Positions 26,609 through 36,510 are shown, numbered from the stretch's first letter. The stretch is 64,000 bases of DNA from Flavobacterium chungbukense (GCF_020805785.1 NZ_JAJGZV010000002.1:310001-374000); one strand, 5' to 3'. Translations and numbers: made by a program. Notes: generated from the sequence alone by a model not told the origin.

Positions 26609-27730
26609 ATGAAATGTAAAAAACTAATATCAGCCTTTTTCTTATTATTTAGTGTTCATTTTTTCGGTCAGGTTTATAGTGACAAAATCGTAGGAGAAAA
26701 AAATCAAGAACTCAAAGACAGTCTAAAAGTTGCAGATTATCCTTATGCCCTTCCTATTTGGGGTGATAAAGTTGCAAAGAAAGGATACAAGCTTCCTTAT
26801 TCTGCAGGGCTTTCCTTAAATTATTTCTGGCAGGATTCTGAAATTGTCATCAGTAATCTTCAAGTTGGTTTTAATAATGGTCCTATGTATAATTTGGACG
26901 AAATTGTACGTTTTGATAAATCCTCTGTCGAAGCGGGTGCATTAACTATTCGTCCGGATATATGGCTGCTTCCTTTTTTAAATATCTACGGAATTTTTGG
27001 AAAATCAAATCCTTCAACAAAAATTAATGCGGGAATTTATATTCCGGACGCAGATAACAATTGGTCTGAAATTGCCAATTTTAGTACAAAAGCTAGTTTT
27101 AGTGCTACAACATTTGGTTTTGGAATGACCCCAACTATAGGAATTGGCGGCGGTTGGTTGGCTCTTGATATGAATATGGCTTGGACAGATGTAAGTGCTT
27201 TAGATAAACCCGCTTTTTCGTATGTATTTGGTCCTCGTTTAGGAAAAACTTTTAAACTTCCTAAACCAGAGCAAAATATTGCTGTTTGGGTGGGAGGTTT
27301 CAGAGTTCATATTTCTGGAAACACAAATGGAAATATTAATTTATCAGACGTAATCGACTTATCTACAGCTCAGGCAAAAGTCGACAATGGATTAGAAAAA
27401 GTTTCCGAAAATCAAGGAAAAGTAGATTCTTGGTGGAGCGCTTTAACACCTGCGGAACAAAAAAGCCCTGCAAATATTGCCAAACATAATACGGCAAATC
27501 GTGCGCTGGAAAGTGCTGGAAATTTTCTTTCGACTTTAGATGGCGCTTTGAGCACTGCTAGTTCATCATCGGTTCAATATTCGCTTCAAAAAAGACCAAA
27601 AGATATGTGGAATTTTATTATAGGTTCTCAATATCAGCTTAATAAACATATCATGTTCAGAGTTGAAGCTGGTTTTCTAGGAACCCGCACACAGGCTTTA
27701 GGAGGAATTCAATATCGTTTTGGACTTTAA
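26609..27730 (+). CDS. Outer-membrane beta-barrel protein of unknown function
   Basis: A 373-residue protein with a signal peptide (1-20, ending HFFGQ). Beta-strand patterns (LSLNYFWQDSEIVISNLQVG) and a final strand QALGGIQYRFGL suggest an outer-membrane barrel. A helical, Ala/Ser/Asn-rich insert (about 245-325) is unusual for a barrel and could be a periplasmic or surface loop. The next gene, another barrel, starts 10 bases downstream, so the two are probably co-expressed. It is divergent from the metal efflux locus. Function is unknown. Confidence 0.75.
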   Translation: MKCKKLISAFFLLFSVHFFGQVYSDKIVGEKNQELKDSLKVADYPYALPIWGDKVAKKGYKLPYSAGLSLNYFWQDSEIVISNLQVGFNNGPMYNLDEIVRFDKSSVEAGALTIRPDIWLLPFLNIYGIFGKSNPSTKINAGIYIPDADNNWSEIANFSTKASFSATTFGFGMTPTIGIGGGWLALDMNMAWTDVSALDKPAFSYVFGPRLGKTFKLPKPEQNIAVWVGGFRVHISGNTNGNINLSDVIDLSTAQAKVDNGLEKVSENQGKVDSWWSALTPAEQKSPANIAKHNTANRALESAGNFLSTLDGALSTASSSSVQYSLQKRPKDMWNFIIGSQYQLNKHIMFRVEAGFLGTRTQALGGIQYRFGL

Positions 27731-27740
27731 ACCCAATTTT

Positions 27741-28499
27741 ATGAAAAAAGGTTTATTCATACTTCTCGCCTTCTTTTGTATGAATCAGGCAAGATCACAG
27801 GTTTTAATATCGCTTATTTTTGGAGATAAACTTAATTCGCCTTTTTTGGAATTTGGGCTTGAAGGCGGTATCAACCTTTCTGATATTTCTAATCTTGAAA
27901 GCTCTGGAATGAATGCTGGTTTTAATCTTGGTTTCTATTTTGATATACGATCCAAAAAAAATCCTGCCTGGATGATTAATACTGGCGTCATAGTCAAATC
28001 GCCAATGGGAGCCAGACATATTCCTGTTTACTCTTTAGACGATGCTAACCTTGACAATACTTTTGAAGGAGGAACTGTCAATCGTGAAATTCGATATTTT
28101 AATGTTCCCATTTTAATTAAATATCAATTTAAAAATAGAATTTACGTTAAAACAGGACCGCAATTTGGACTTCTTGCATCAGCTTTTGATGAATTTACAA
28201 ATGAAATTAATAAAAACGATGTCACGTACAAGAAAAAAATTAGAGATCAGATTCGTGTAATTGATGCTGGAATTGCTTTAGGAACAGGTTATCATATGAA
28301 TGTAGGCAACGGATTGAACATTACCATTCAATATTATTATGGATTAGTACCTGTAATGAAAGGAGACGGTCCAAATGTATACAACAGATCTTTATACTTA
28401 ACAGCTGGAATTCCTATAGGAAAAGGAAAAGCAGCGCAAAGAAGAGCCGAAAAAGATGCCGAAATGAATAAGGTTATTTTACCCGAAGATGAGAAATAG
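27741..28499 (+). CDS. Outer-membrane beta-barrel (PorT-like) protein
   Basis: A 252-residue protein. ATG 27741 gives a clean signal peptide (MKKGLFILLAFFCMNQARSQ), so I reject the upstream in-frame start at 27720, which overlaps the previous gene. Features of the outer-membrane-barrel/PorT group are FLEFGLEGGINLSDIS near the start, FNVPILIKYQFKNRIYVKTG in the middle, and GIALGTGYHMNVG. Unusually it ends in a charged tail (RRAEKDAEMNKVILPEDEK) rather than Phe. It lies 10 bases after the preceding barrel gene. Function unknown. Confidence 0.75.
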   Translation: MKKGLFILLAFFCMNQARSQVLISLIFGDKLNSPFLEFGLEGGINLSDISNLESSGMNAGFNLGFYFDIRSKKNPAWMINTGVIVKSPMGARHIPVYSLDDANLDNTFEGGTVNREIRYFNVPILIKYQFKNRIYVKTGPQFGLLASAFDEFTNEINKNDVTYKKKIRDQIRVIDAGIALGTGYHMNVGNGLNITIQYYYGLVPVMKGDGPNVYNRSLYLTAGIPIGKGKAAQRRAEKDAEMNKVILPEDEK

Positions 28500-28659
28500 A
28501 ATAGTTATATATTTTTAAACAGATAGAAACATAGATTTTGTTATTACGAAAGAAATGAAGGAAAAAAACTAGTTTCTAACATATAACTATGTGAATTGAT
28601 GCAAGTGAAACGCCTTTTTAGCCAAAGAAAATCTATGTTTCTATGTGTTTAAAATGCCC

Positions 28660-29256
28660 TTATGTAGTTTCCTTATTTATTCCATTTATAAATTCAAGAA
28701 TTTCCTCTGTTTTTAAAATATAATCTGGCTGACTGTGCAAAATAGCATTGTTGGGCATAAAAGACATTTCAGCAGAAACTGGATTCTGAACTACCGTTAT
28801 TCCTCCTGCTTGCTCAATTGCTTTCATTCCCAATGTTCCATCGGAATTGGAACCAGAAAGTAAAATTCCGATTAGACTGCTGCCGTAAATTTCAGCAGCC
28901 GACTCAAATGAAACATCAATACTTGGTCTGCTGTAATTTATTTTTTCAGAAGTATCTAATGAAAGGGTTTCATTTCTTTCAAACAATAAATGATAATTGG
29001 ATGGCGCTATATAAATAAACCCTGATTTTAAGGCAACTTTGTCCTCTACTTCTTTTACCACAATATTAGCTTTTAAAGCAAGTAAGGCTTCTAAAGTCTG
29101 CTCGTCAGAATTTTTTCTATGAACTACGATTACAATTGCAAAAGAAATAGGATTCTCTATAAAAGGCAAAATTTGCAGCAATGCCTGCAAACTTCCTGCT
29201 GAACCTCCAATTATAACTACCTTACAATCTTTTACTATTCTTTTATTTTCCTCCAT
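28660..29256 (-). CDS. cheB: CheB-type protein-glutamate methylesterase, stand-alone catalytic domain
   Basis: A 198-residue CheB methylesterase domain without a receiver domain. The catalytic triad positions are visible: Ser in IIGGSAGS (near residue 18), His in IVVHRKN (near 46) and Asp in LSGSNSDGT (near 140). It would remove methyl groups or deamidate glutamines on a sensor. Its start overlaps the cheR gene by 22 bases, and it is the last gene of a five-gene signalling operon. No methyl-accepting chemotaxis receptor, CheA or CheW is nearby, so the target is probably the large hybrid kinase in the same operon. Confidence 0.9.
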   Translation of the reverse strand: MEENKRIVKDCKVVIIGGSAGSLQALLQILPFIENPISFAIVIVVHRKNSDEQTLEALLALKANIVVKEVEDKVALKSGFIYIAPSNYHLLFERNETLSLDTSEKINYSRPSIDVSFESAAEIYGSSLIGILLSGSNSDGTLGMKAIEQAGGITVVQNPVSAEMSFMPNNAILHSQPDYILKTEEILEFINGINKETT

Positions 29257-30047
29257 ATTTTTTCTCTTTCAAACTGTTTGTATTTAGTTTGAGATATAGA
29301 ATATTTTATAGTTTCTTTTGTCCCAAGTGCTAAAAATCCTAAAACAGCAAGACTGTCATCAAATAAATTAACGACTCTTTTTTGCAGATTATTATCAAAA
29401 TAGATTAAAACATTTCGGCACAAAATCAAGTCAAACTCATTAAAAGAAGTATCTGAAACTAAATTATGCTGCGAAAACACCATTTTTTCTGAAAGCTCTT
29501 CACTAAATTTCGCAAAGCCATAATTGGCAATATAATAATCTGAAAAATCCTGCTGTCCGCCAGAATCTCTATAATTGTCTGCATAATCTTTTATCATTCG
29601 TAGTGGAAAAATACCACTTTTTGCCGTTTCTAAAACTGCAGCATTAATATCTGTTGCATACAAAATTGACTTATGAAGCAATCCTAATTCTTTCAGCATA
29701 ATCGCCATAGAATAGACTTCTTCGCCTGTAGAGCAACCTGCATGCCAGATTCTGATAAAAGGTTTTGTTCCTAATAATGGCAAAATTTCATTTCGAAGCA
29801 CCAAATAAAAAGACGGATCGCGAAACATTTCTGTAACATTGACCGTAATTTCATCAATCATTCTTTTGCAATAATCTGGATCTGTGCGAACTTTTGAAAG
29901 GAATTCATGAAAATGCTTAAATCCATCTAAATAAAAAACCCTACTGACACGCCTTTTCAGTGAAGCTCTAGAATAACTTCCAAAATCAAAACCGTAATAT
30001 TCGTAAACATCATTAATTAGAGCTTCTAGTTCAATATCTTCAATCAT
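29235..30047 (-). CDS. cheR: CheR-type protein-glutamate methyltransferase
   Basis: A 270-residue protein with the small N-terminal CheR helical domain (1-70, including ASLKRRVSRV). The SAM-binding domain follows, with IRIWHAGCSTGEEVYSMAI near residue 100 and FDLILCRNVLIYFD near 205, the hallmarks of CheR. It transfers methyl groups from SAM to receptor glutamates. It lies 7 bases after the response-regulator gene, with translation coupled to cheB by overlap. As with cheB, there is no classical chemoreceptor in the window, which points to a sensory-kinase target. Confidence 0.92.
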   Translation of the reverse strand: MIEDIELEALINDVYEYYGFDFGSYSRASLKRRVSRVFYLDGFKHFHEFLSKVRTDPDYCKRMIDEITVNVTEMFRDPSFYLVLRNEILPLLGTKPFIRIWHAGCSTGEEVYSMAIMLKELGLLHKSILYATDINAAVLETAKSGIFPLRMIKDYADNYRDSGGQQDFSDYYIANYGFAKFSEELSEKMVFSQHNLVSDTSFNEFDLILCRNVLIYFDNNLQKRVVNLFDDSLAVLGFLALGTKETIKYSISQTKYKQFEREKIWRKIKE

Positions 30048-30054
30048 AATTCAT

Positions 30055-30420
30055 TTAAATTTCCCCCAAAATCTGAAGTAATTTATCAACATCAACTGGT
30101 TTCGAAATGTATGCATCTGCCCCAGCTTCTAAACATTTTTCTTTATCTCCTGCCATAGCCTGTGCGGTTACAGCCACTACTAATGTAGATTTTTGTGATG
30201 GTATCGCTTTTATAAGCGGAATTGCTTCGTAACCGTCCATCTCCGGCATCATCATATCCATCAAAACAGCATCGATTGAGTCATCGTCTTTTAATATTCT
30301 AAGCGCTTCTTCGGCACTTAAACAAGACAAACAATCAAAAGATTTTGCTTTTAAAGTATTCACTAAAGCAAAAATATTTCTAGCATCATCGTCTACAATC
30401 AGTACACGTTTTTTTCCCAT
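30055..30420 (-). CDS. Single-domain response regulator (CheY-like)
   Basis: A 121-residue receiver domain and nothing else. The acidic pair is in VLIVDDDARN, the phospho-acceptor Asp in AVLMDMMMPEMDGYE (near 56), and the Lys in AYISKPVDVD (near 105). It closely resembles the third receiver of the adjacent hybrid kinase, for example the shared MAGDKEKC/MTGDREKC region, which suggests duplication. It probably accepts phosphate from that kinase. Confidence 0.92.
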   Translation of the reverse strand: MGKKRVLIVDDDARNIFALVNTLKAKSFDCLSCLSAEEALRILKDDDSIDAVLMDMMMPEMDGYEAIPLIKAIPSQKSTLVVAVTAQAMAGDKEKCLEAGADAYISKPVDVDKLLQILGEI

Positions 30421-30437
30421 TTAAAGCTTTTTAAAGG

Positions 30438-33400
30438 TTAAATTTTATCATATAACCATACTCGTAACAACGATAACAGCTGATCTACATCTACAGGTTT
30501 TGTGATGTAATCTGAAGCTCCCGCCTTTATACATTTTTCACGATCTCCCGTCATCGCTTTTGCCGTTACGGCGATTACGGCTAAGTTAAGAAATTTAGGA
30601 TTACTTCTTATTTTTTCTGCCGTCTCGTAACCGTCCATATTTGGCATCATCATGTCTAACAATACAACGTCTGTGTCTGGATTTTCATCTAAAATTTTAA
30701 TGGCTTCTTTTCCGTCAAAAGCCGTAATAACATTCATTTTAAATGCTTCTAGCGCTTTAGAAAGGGAATAAATATTACGAACGTCATCATCCACAATTAA
30801 AACTTTTTTCTCAAAAAGAATGTTATTTAATGAATTCAGTTTTTTATGAATTTCCTTTGTTTTGCCGTCTTTTTTCTCCTCTACCAAATGAAGAAAAAGC
30901 GAAACTTCGTCTAGCATTCTTTGGTATGAATGTGCCGTTTTTACAATAATAGAATCGGCATATTTTCTAATTTTCAGTTCTTCTTTGATAGACAAACTTT
31001 TTCCTGTAAATACAATTACTGGAAGATTTTCCAAACCTGGACTTTTCTTTACTCCGTCTAAAATTTCGTAGGCTTGTTTGTCTGGAATTCCCATATCCAA
31101 AATAACACAGTCTACATCTTTCTTGGTTAAAAGAGATAATCCTTCAGAAACTTCACTTTTTATTTCAGAATTGATATTGTACGTTTCTAAGAAATAAGCT
31201 AGTGCTTTGGCATGTTTCGGATTGTCTTCAATAATTAAAACCTTTTGAGATTCCTTATTGATAATGTGCTCAATACGCACAAACACTTCCGGAATTCTAT
31301 CAAAAGCAACTGGTTTGTCTAAGAAATCTACAGCACCTTTCAACAAACTTTCTTGTTTCAATTTATGCGATGACATGATATGAACAGAAATATGTTTCGT
31401 ATGTGAGTGATTTTTTAGTTCTTCTAAAACTTCCCAACCGCTTTTAACAGGCAATTCAATATCCAATAAAATCCCGACTGGTTTATAAATTAAAGCAAAA
31501 TTTAAAGCATAATCTCCTCTAACGGCAACTACTCCCTTATACCCTTTTTTCTGAGTGAAAGCTAATAACGATTTGGCAAAATTAATATCGTCCTCTACAA
31601 TCAGAATTACTTTGTCGCCTTCTTCAATCGAATTTCGATCATCTTCAATTTCTGAAGGAATTACCTCGCTGATGTATCTTGGCTTTTCTTCATTTTCAAT
31701 TTCTTCTTCATTTACCACTTCTTTTGGCTGTATTTTATTCACCAAAACTTTATTGATTGCCAATCCCAAAACTGGAACACACAACGTAAACGAACTTCCT
31801 TCATTTACTTTACTATGCAGCGTAATTTCTCCTCTAAGCAATTTAGCCAATTCACGGCTTATTGATAATCCTAATCCAGTTCCTCCATACTTACGTTTTG
31901 TTGAACCATCGGCTTGTTGGAAAGCTTCGAAAATAAGAGGTTGTTTTTCTAACGGAATTCCGATTCCAGTATCTTTTACAATAAAACAAATTATTTTATC
32001 ATTGTCTGAAGCTACTTTAATTTCAAGGCTTACCGTTCCTTTTTCAGTAAATTTAATCGCATTTGAAATCAGGTTTTTTAAGATCTGTTCCAAACGCATT
32101 TTATCAGTTTTAATGACAATTGGAGCTTCTTTAGTAATAATCTCAAAGTTGATTCCTTTTTCTTTTGCTACTATATGGAATAAATTATAAAGATTGTCTG
32201 TAATTTCTTTTGTTGAAACGTCTAAAAATTCCAGCTCCATTTTTCCCGCCTCAATTTTAGATAAATCTAGAATTTCATCGATTAATCCTAATAAACTATT
32301 TCCTGAACTCTGAATCACTTTGGCAAATTCAATTTCTTCATTGTTCATCGTTTCGTTATTGTTTTCAGACAATAAACGGCTCAACAACAAGATTGAATTT
32401 AGTGGTGTTCTTAGCTCGTGCGACATATTGGCTAAGAATTCAGATTTGTATCGTGTGCTTAACTCTAAAGCTTCTGATTTTTTCTGAATTTCTGTATTTT
32501 TTTCTTCTAATAAAACACTTCTTTCCGAAAGTTCTTCGTTTGTCTGTTCTAGCTCTTCTTGCTGTACACGAAGTTCTTCTTCCGAAGCTTGCAGTTTTTC
32601 AGTTTGTGCTTCCAGTTCTGCATTTATAGCTTCCAATTCGCTGTGTTGTACTTGAAGTTCTTCCGATTGCGATTTAGTTTCCTCCAAAAGCTCCATCACT
32701 TTTTTACGGTTTTGAGTTGCTTTTAAAGCGATTCCGATATTGTTCGCAACCAGATTTAAAAACTCTAATTGCAGCACAGAGAACCCGTAAATGCTTGCTA
32801 ATTCTACCGCACCTTCTACTTTATAATCCATTAAAGGAAGTGCAACAATATGTGTAGGCTTTATTTCTCCTAAAGCATAATTTATCTGAATATCATCTGG
32901 TGAAAGTGTTTTTAATTCCAGCATTTTTCCAGATACAATTGCTTGCCCGATCAAGCCTTCACCTTTTCTAATTCTTTCACGACTTTTACTAGGAATATAA
33001 CTATATCCTCCAGAAACAGTCATTTCTTCACCATCTACGACATACAAAACACCCGCGCTGCTATTCGTGTATTGACATAAAAATTCAATTATATCCTTAG
33101 ATAATTTCTGGATTGTTTTTTCGCCCAGCATTTTATCATTTAAACTTGCAACACCAGATTGAAGCCATTCTTTTTGAGATAATAAATCGAAAGAACTTTT
33201 CAGAGAATCCTTCATTTCATGAATAGAGCTTCCTAATGCTCCCAAAGTATCTGCTTTTCTATCGTCTATCTGAACATCATAATTTCCATTTGAAATTTGG
33301 GTCGCAATTCCGCTTATTACTTCTAAACGTTCTGCTATTTCAATATCTTTTTGTTCTAATTCTTTTTGCAATAAGGCTCTTTCATTATGGTCTTTTAGAA

Positions 33401-34001
33401 TTCTGGCAAAGAATACTACCGTAATAATCAACGCAATAACAAACGCAACGATAATCAGAATAAAGCTGTAATTTCCGTATTGCTCAGAATTAGAAATACG
33501 TTCTTTTAGAAGAATTTGTTCTGTATTTTCGATGCTTTTGAATTTATTGCGAAGTTCATCCATCATTTTTTTACCTTCATCCAAATCAAAAACTACTGAT
33601 GATTTTCCTAATTGTTTCTTTACAACCTGATTATGAAGGTATTTAAAGAAATTAGAACGAAGAGGTTTTAACTCATTAAGCCTTTTTTGCTGTGCAGGAT
33701 TGTCTGCAGTTAATTCATCAAGCTTTTCAAAATAAGTATTGGACTCTTTTTCAGAATTGTAATGTTCTTCTAGAAATTCTTTTTTTCCGGTAATCAAATA
33801 ACCTCGCATACTCGTTTGAGCATCGGTAATTATGGAAGAAGCAGCGTTTAGATTATAAATAACTTCCTGCGTATGATTAACCCAGTTATTACTGTCTAAA
33901 AGACTTTTAATACTTAAAAAAGATGCAGTCGAACTAATCATCAAAATCAACAATGAAATTGAAGAACTGATTAGTAAATTTCTTTTAAAATTACTCTCCA
34001 T
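30438..34001 (-). CDS. Hybrid sensor histidine kinase with CHASE3, HAMP, GAF and three receiver domains
   Basis: An 1187-residue inner-membrane kinase. Order: TM1 (about 8-30), CHASE3 periplasmic sensor (about 35-170), TM2 (about 176-198), HAMP-like linker (about 215-270), GAF (about 285-425) and a long coiled coil (about 430-520). Next are HisKA with FLANMSHELRTPLNS (His near 530) and HATPase with NLISNAIKFTEKG and GTGLGLSISREL. Three receivers follow: VILIVEDD/LLDIELP, VLIIEDN/ILDMGIP and VLIVDDD/LLDMMMP. The multi-receiver tail implies an internal phosphorelay. No Hpt domain is visible in the operon. Genes for CheR, CheB and a lone receiver follow, and the HAMP/coiled coil could be the methylation target. 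Confidence 0.93.
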   Translation of the reverse strand: MESNFKRNLLISSSISLLILMISSTASFLSIKSLLDSNNWVNHTQEVIYNLNAASSIITDAQTSMRGYLITGKKEFLEEHYNSEKESNTYFEKLDELTADNPAQQKRLNELKPLRSNFFKYLHNQVVKKQLGKSSVVFDLDEGKKMMDELRNKFKSIENTEQILLKERISNSEQYGNYSFILIIVAFVIALIITVVFFARILKDHNERALLQKELEQKDIEIAERLEVISGIATQISNGNYDVQIDDRKADTLGALGSSIHEMKDSLKSSFDLLSQKEWLQSGVASLNDKMLGEKTIQKLSKDIIEFLCQYTNSSAGVLYVVDGEEMTVSGGYSYIPSKSRERIRKGEGLIGQAIVSGKMLELKTLSPDDIQINYALGEIKPTHIVALPLMDYKVEGAVELASIYGFSVLQLEFLNLVANNIGIALKATQNRKKVMELLEETKSQSEELQVQHSELEAINAELEAQTEKLQASEEELRVQQEELEQTNEELSERSVLLEEKNTEIQKKSEALELSTRYKSEFLANMSHELRTPLNSILLLSRLLSENNNETMNNEEIEFAKVIQSSGNSLLGLIDEILDLSKIEAGKMELEFLDVSTKEITDNLYNLFHIVAKEKGINFEIITKEAPIVIKTDKMRLEQILKNLISNAIKFTEKGTVSLEIKVASDNDKIICFIVKDTGIGIPLEKQPLIFEAFQQADGSTKRKYGGTGLGLSISRELAKLLRGEITLHSKVNEGSSFTLCVPVLGLAINKVLVNKIQPKEVVNEEEIENEEKPRYISEVIPSEIEDDRNSIEEGDKVILIVEDDINFAKSLLAFTQKKGYKGVVAVRGDYALNFALIYKPVGILLDIELPVKSGWEVLEELKNHSHTKHISVHIMSSHKLKQESLLKGAVDFLDKPVAFDRIPEVFVRIEHIINKESQKVLIIEDNPKHAKALAYFLETYNINSEIKSEVSEGLSLLTKKDVDCVILDMGIPDKQAYEILDGVKKSPGLENLPVIVFTGKSLSIKEELKIRKYADSIIVKTAHSYQRMLDEVSLFLHLVEEKKDGKTKEIHKKLNSLNNILFEKKVLIVDDDVRNIYSLSKALEAFKMNVITAFDGKEAIKILDENPDTDVVLLDMMMPNMDGYETAEKIRSNPKFLNLAVIAVTAKAMTGDREKCIKAGASDYITKPVDVDQLLSLLRVWLYDKI

Positions 34002-34013
34002 ATTTGTTTTATA

Positions 34014-35231
34014 CTATTTTTTATTGCTTAAAGGAAGTACAATAATAAAACTTGCACCTTCTCCTGGTTTACTTTTGGCGGTTATTAAACCGTTATGTTT
34101 ATCTATGATTTTTTTAGCAATTGCAAGTCCGATTCCAGTTCCTTCATAGGTCTGGCGGTCATTTAAACTCTGAAAGATAATAAAAATTCGATCCAAATAA
34201 ATTTCATCAAAACCGATTCCGTTATCTTTTACTGTAATTCTGCAAAATTTGCCTTCTGGCGATGTCGGACTGTCAATAGATTTATCTGCAATTATTTCTG
34301 AAGAAATTTCAATTTCCGGCTTCTGATCTATGCCCGAAAATTTGATTGCATTACCAATTAAATTCTGGAAAACCTGACGCATCTGACTTGGAATACTGTC
34401 TACATAAGGAAGTTCATTCGTTTTTATTGATGCATTTTTGCTTTCAATTAAATAATCAAAATCAGAAAGCACTTCTTGCAAAACCTCGTTTAAATCTGTT
34501 TTTTCAGGTTTAACTTGAGCAGAAAGTCGAGAATATGCCAAAAGATCGGTAATCAATGTCTGCATTCTTTCAGCCGATTTTATAGTTCGATCTACATAAT
34601 CTACTGCTTTATCATCTGCTTTTAGATAAAGGTCTTTTATTATTTTAATGAAAATCTGAATTTTACGGATCGGTTCATTCAAATCATGTGATACAACCCA
34701 AGAAAATTGCTGCAATTCGTGATTTCGAAGTTCTAATTCTTCATTTTTCTGAACCAGTTCTTTTGTTCTTTCAGCAATTTTAATTTCAAGATTATCCTGT
34801 GCTTCTTTCCTAATTTTTATTTCTTTAGAAAGCAGATCTTTTATAGCTTTAAGTTCGTTTTGCTGCTCGTAGATTTTAAGAAAAGTTTTTACTTTTAAAA
34901 TCAATAAATCAGAGTCAACAGGTTTAGTAATGTATTCTACGGCACCTGTTTCATAACCTTTAAAAATGTATTTTTTCTCGGTATTCAAAGCAGAAAGAAA
35001 TATAACCGGAATATCTTTAGTACGCTGATTACCAGAAAGGATTTTTACTACTTCAAAGCCGTCAAGTCCTGGCATTTGAACATCCATGATTATTAAGCAA
35101 TAATCTGTTTTTAAAATCTTTTTTAAAGCCTCTTCTCCAGATTCAGCACTATCGACATCGATATTATGCAGCTCCAATGTTTTCTTTAAGGCAATAATAT
35201 TGGCCCTTATATCGTCTACAATTAATACCAT
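34014..35231 (-). CDS. Response regulator-histidine kinase fusion (REC-HisKA-HATPase)
   Basis: A 405-residue cytoplasmic protein, the first gene of the operon. An N-terminal receiver (1-120; VLIVDD, IIMDVQMPGLDGFE, YITKPVD) is joined by a coiled coil (about 120-175) to a HisKA domain with FSWVVSHDLNEPIRK (His near 183). The HATPase has NLIGNAIKFSG and GTGIGLAIAKK. The reversed order (receiver first) suggests its kinase activity is set by phosphorylation from another kinase, probably the large hybrid kinase 12 bases downstream. Confidence 0.92.
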   Translation of the reverse strand: MVLIVDDIRANIIALKKTLELHNIDVDSAESGEEALKKILKTDYCLIIMDVQMPGLDGFEVVKILSGNQRTKDIPVIFLSALNTEKKYIFKGYETGAVEYITKPVDSDLLILKVKTFLKIYEQQNELKAIKDLLSKEIKIRKEAQDNLEIKIAERTKELVQKNEELELRNHELQQFSWVVSHDLNEPIRKIQIFIKIIKDLYLKADDKAVDYVDRTIKSAERMQTLITDLLAYSRLSAQVKPEKTDLNEVLQEVLSDFDYLIESKNASIKTNELPYVDSIPSQMRQVFQNLIGNAIKFSGIDQKPEIEISSEIIADKSIDSPTSPEGKFCRITVKDNGIGFDEIYLDRIFIIFQSLNDRQTYEGTGIGLAIAKKIIDKHNGLITAKSKPGEGASFIIVLPLSNKK

Positions 35232-35617
35232 GTTTGGAAGCTAAATCGGTTGTAAATCAAAATGATTATTTTAAATTGAATGTAAATTTTTTCTTATTTT
35301 CTTAATGAATTTCAAATAACAACATTAAAAATGATATGTAAAATCTCAAATGTATAAAAAAATAACTACTCGGTTTTTTATCTAAATCAAAAATAGTTAC
35401 AGAATTCCCACTTTTGAGATGGTGATTTTGAAAAAGATATTGATTTTTAACTTCTTAGAAATTTCCTATTATTTTAACATTTCAAAAAAATTAATGTATT
35501 CTCATACAATATAGGGCAATTTATATTTATTGAGGCAAACAAAATTCCTTTTAAGCCAAGTATAAATGTAATTCTTAAGTAATTTTAAAAGACATACAAA
35601 GCCTAAAAGACAAAATC
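35232..35617. other. 386-bp intergenic region between divergent operons
   Basis: AT-rich spacer between the minus-strand signalling operon and the plus-strand SDR gene. On the minus strand TACATTTG (35347-35354 as complement) fits the TAnnTTTG element for the kinase operon, but no -33 TTG is at the right distance. No ORF, RNA or palindrome stood out. Confidence 0.5.
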
Positions 35618-36466
35618 ATGAAAAAGAAACAAACATTTCCAGAACAAAAGCAAAAACTTCCAGGCAACGAACACATGATGAATCCTGAGCCAGAAATTAT
35701 ACGAGAAAATTATATTGGAAGTGGTAAATTAAAAGGTAAAACTGCCTTTATAACTGGCGGTGATAGCGGAATCGGAAGAAGCGTCGCAGTTCATTTTGCT
35801 CGTGAAGGCGCTAATATAGCCATTGTATATTTGAAAGAAAATAAAGATGCGTTAGATACAAAAGTAATGGTTGAAAAAGAAGGCCAGCAATGCTTATTGA
35901 TCAGTGGTGATTTGAAAGATGAAAAGTTTTGCCAAACAGCCATAAAAAAATGCCATTCAACCTTTAAGAATATTAATATCATTGTAAATAATGCCGCAGT
36001 GCAATTTCCGAAAAATGAATTGGAAAAAATAACAGCCTCACAACTTCAAAAAACTTTTGAAACCAACATTTATCCCTATTTCTATATTACAAAAGCAGCT
36101 TTGCCTTATTTAGAAAAAGGCGATTCTATTATCAATACAACGTCGGTTACGGCTTTCCGCGGAAGCGAACATTTGGCTGATTATGCTAGCACAAAAGGTG
36201 CCATTGTTAGTTTTACAAGATCACTTTCGACTATGCTGGCTAAAAAACAAATACGTGTAAATGGTGTTGCTCCCGGCCCAATCTGGACGCCACTGATTGT
36301 AGCAAGTTTTGAAAAATTATCTGATTTCGGAAAAGATAATCCGATGGAAAGAGCTGGACAGCCTTCTGAAGTGGGGCCTGCTTATGTGTTTTTGGCGTGT
36401 GAAGACAGCAGTTATATTACTGGGCAGTTTATTCATATTAATGGCGGTGAATTGGTCGGCGGATAA
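35618..36466 (+). CDS. Short-chain dehydrogenase/reductase (SDR)
   Basis: A 282-residue classical/extended-N-terminus SDR. The N-terminal 40 residues (PEQKQKLPGNEHMMNPEP) are the proline-rich leader typical of the YhdF/YghA stress-SDR group. The NAD(P) site is TGGDSGIGRS (near 49), followed by NNAA near 127. The catalytic Ser is in INTTSVTA, and Tyr-Lys are in DYASTKGA. It reduces or oxidises a carbonyl/alcohol; the substrate is unknown. It is probably monocistronic, with repeats following it. Confidence 0.9.
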   Translation: MKKKQTFPEQKQKLPGNEHMMNPEPEIIRENYIGSGKLKGKTAFITGGDSGIGRSVAVHFAREGANIAIVYLKENKDALDTKVMVEKEGQQCLLISGDLKDEKFCQTAIKKCHSTFKNINIIVNNAAVQFPKNELEKITASQLQKTFETNIYPYFYITKAALPYLEKGDSIINTTSVTAFRGSEHLADYASTKGAIVSFTRSLSTMLAKKQIRVNGVAPGPIWTPLIVASFEKLSDFGKDNPMERAGQPSEVGPAYVFLACEDSSYITGQFIHINGGELVGG

Positions 36467-36468
36467 TT

Positions 36469-36510
36469 TTAACCGCAAAATTCGCAAAGTATTACGCAAA
36501 GTTCGCAAAA
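36469..36510. repeat. CGCAAAG-family repeat arm
   Basis: TTAACCGCAAAATTCGC is followed by ACGCAAAGTTCGCAAAA and a poly-T tract, 3 bases after the SDR stop. Confidence 0.7.

Noticed and set aside
31555-32190. 211-residue antisense ORF
   Set aside because: It lies wholly opposite the hybrid kinase coding sequence and has Ser/Ile-rich composition typical of a shadow frame.
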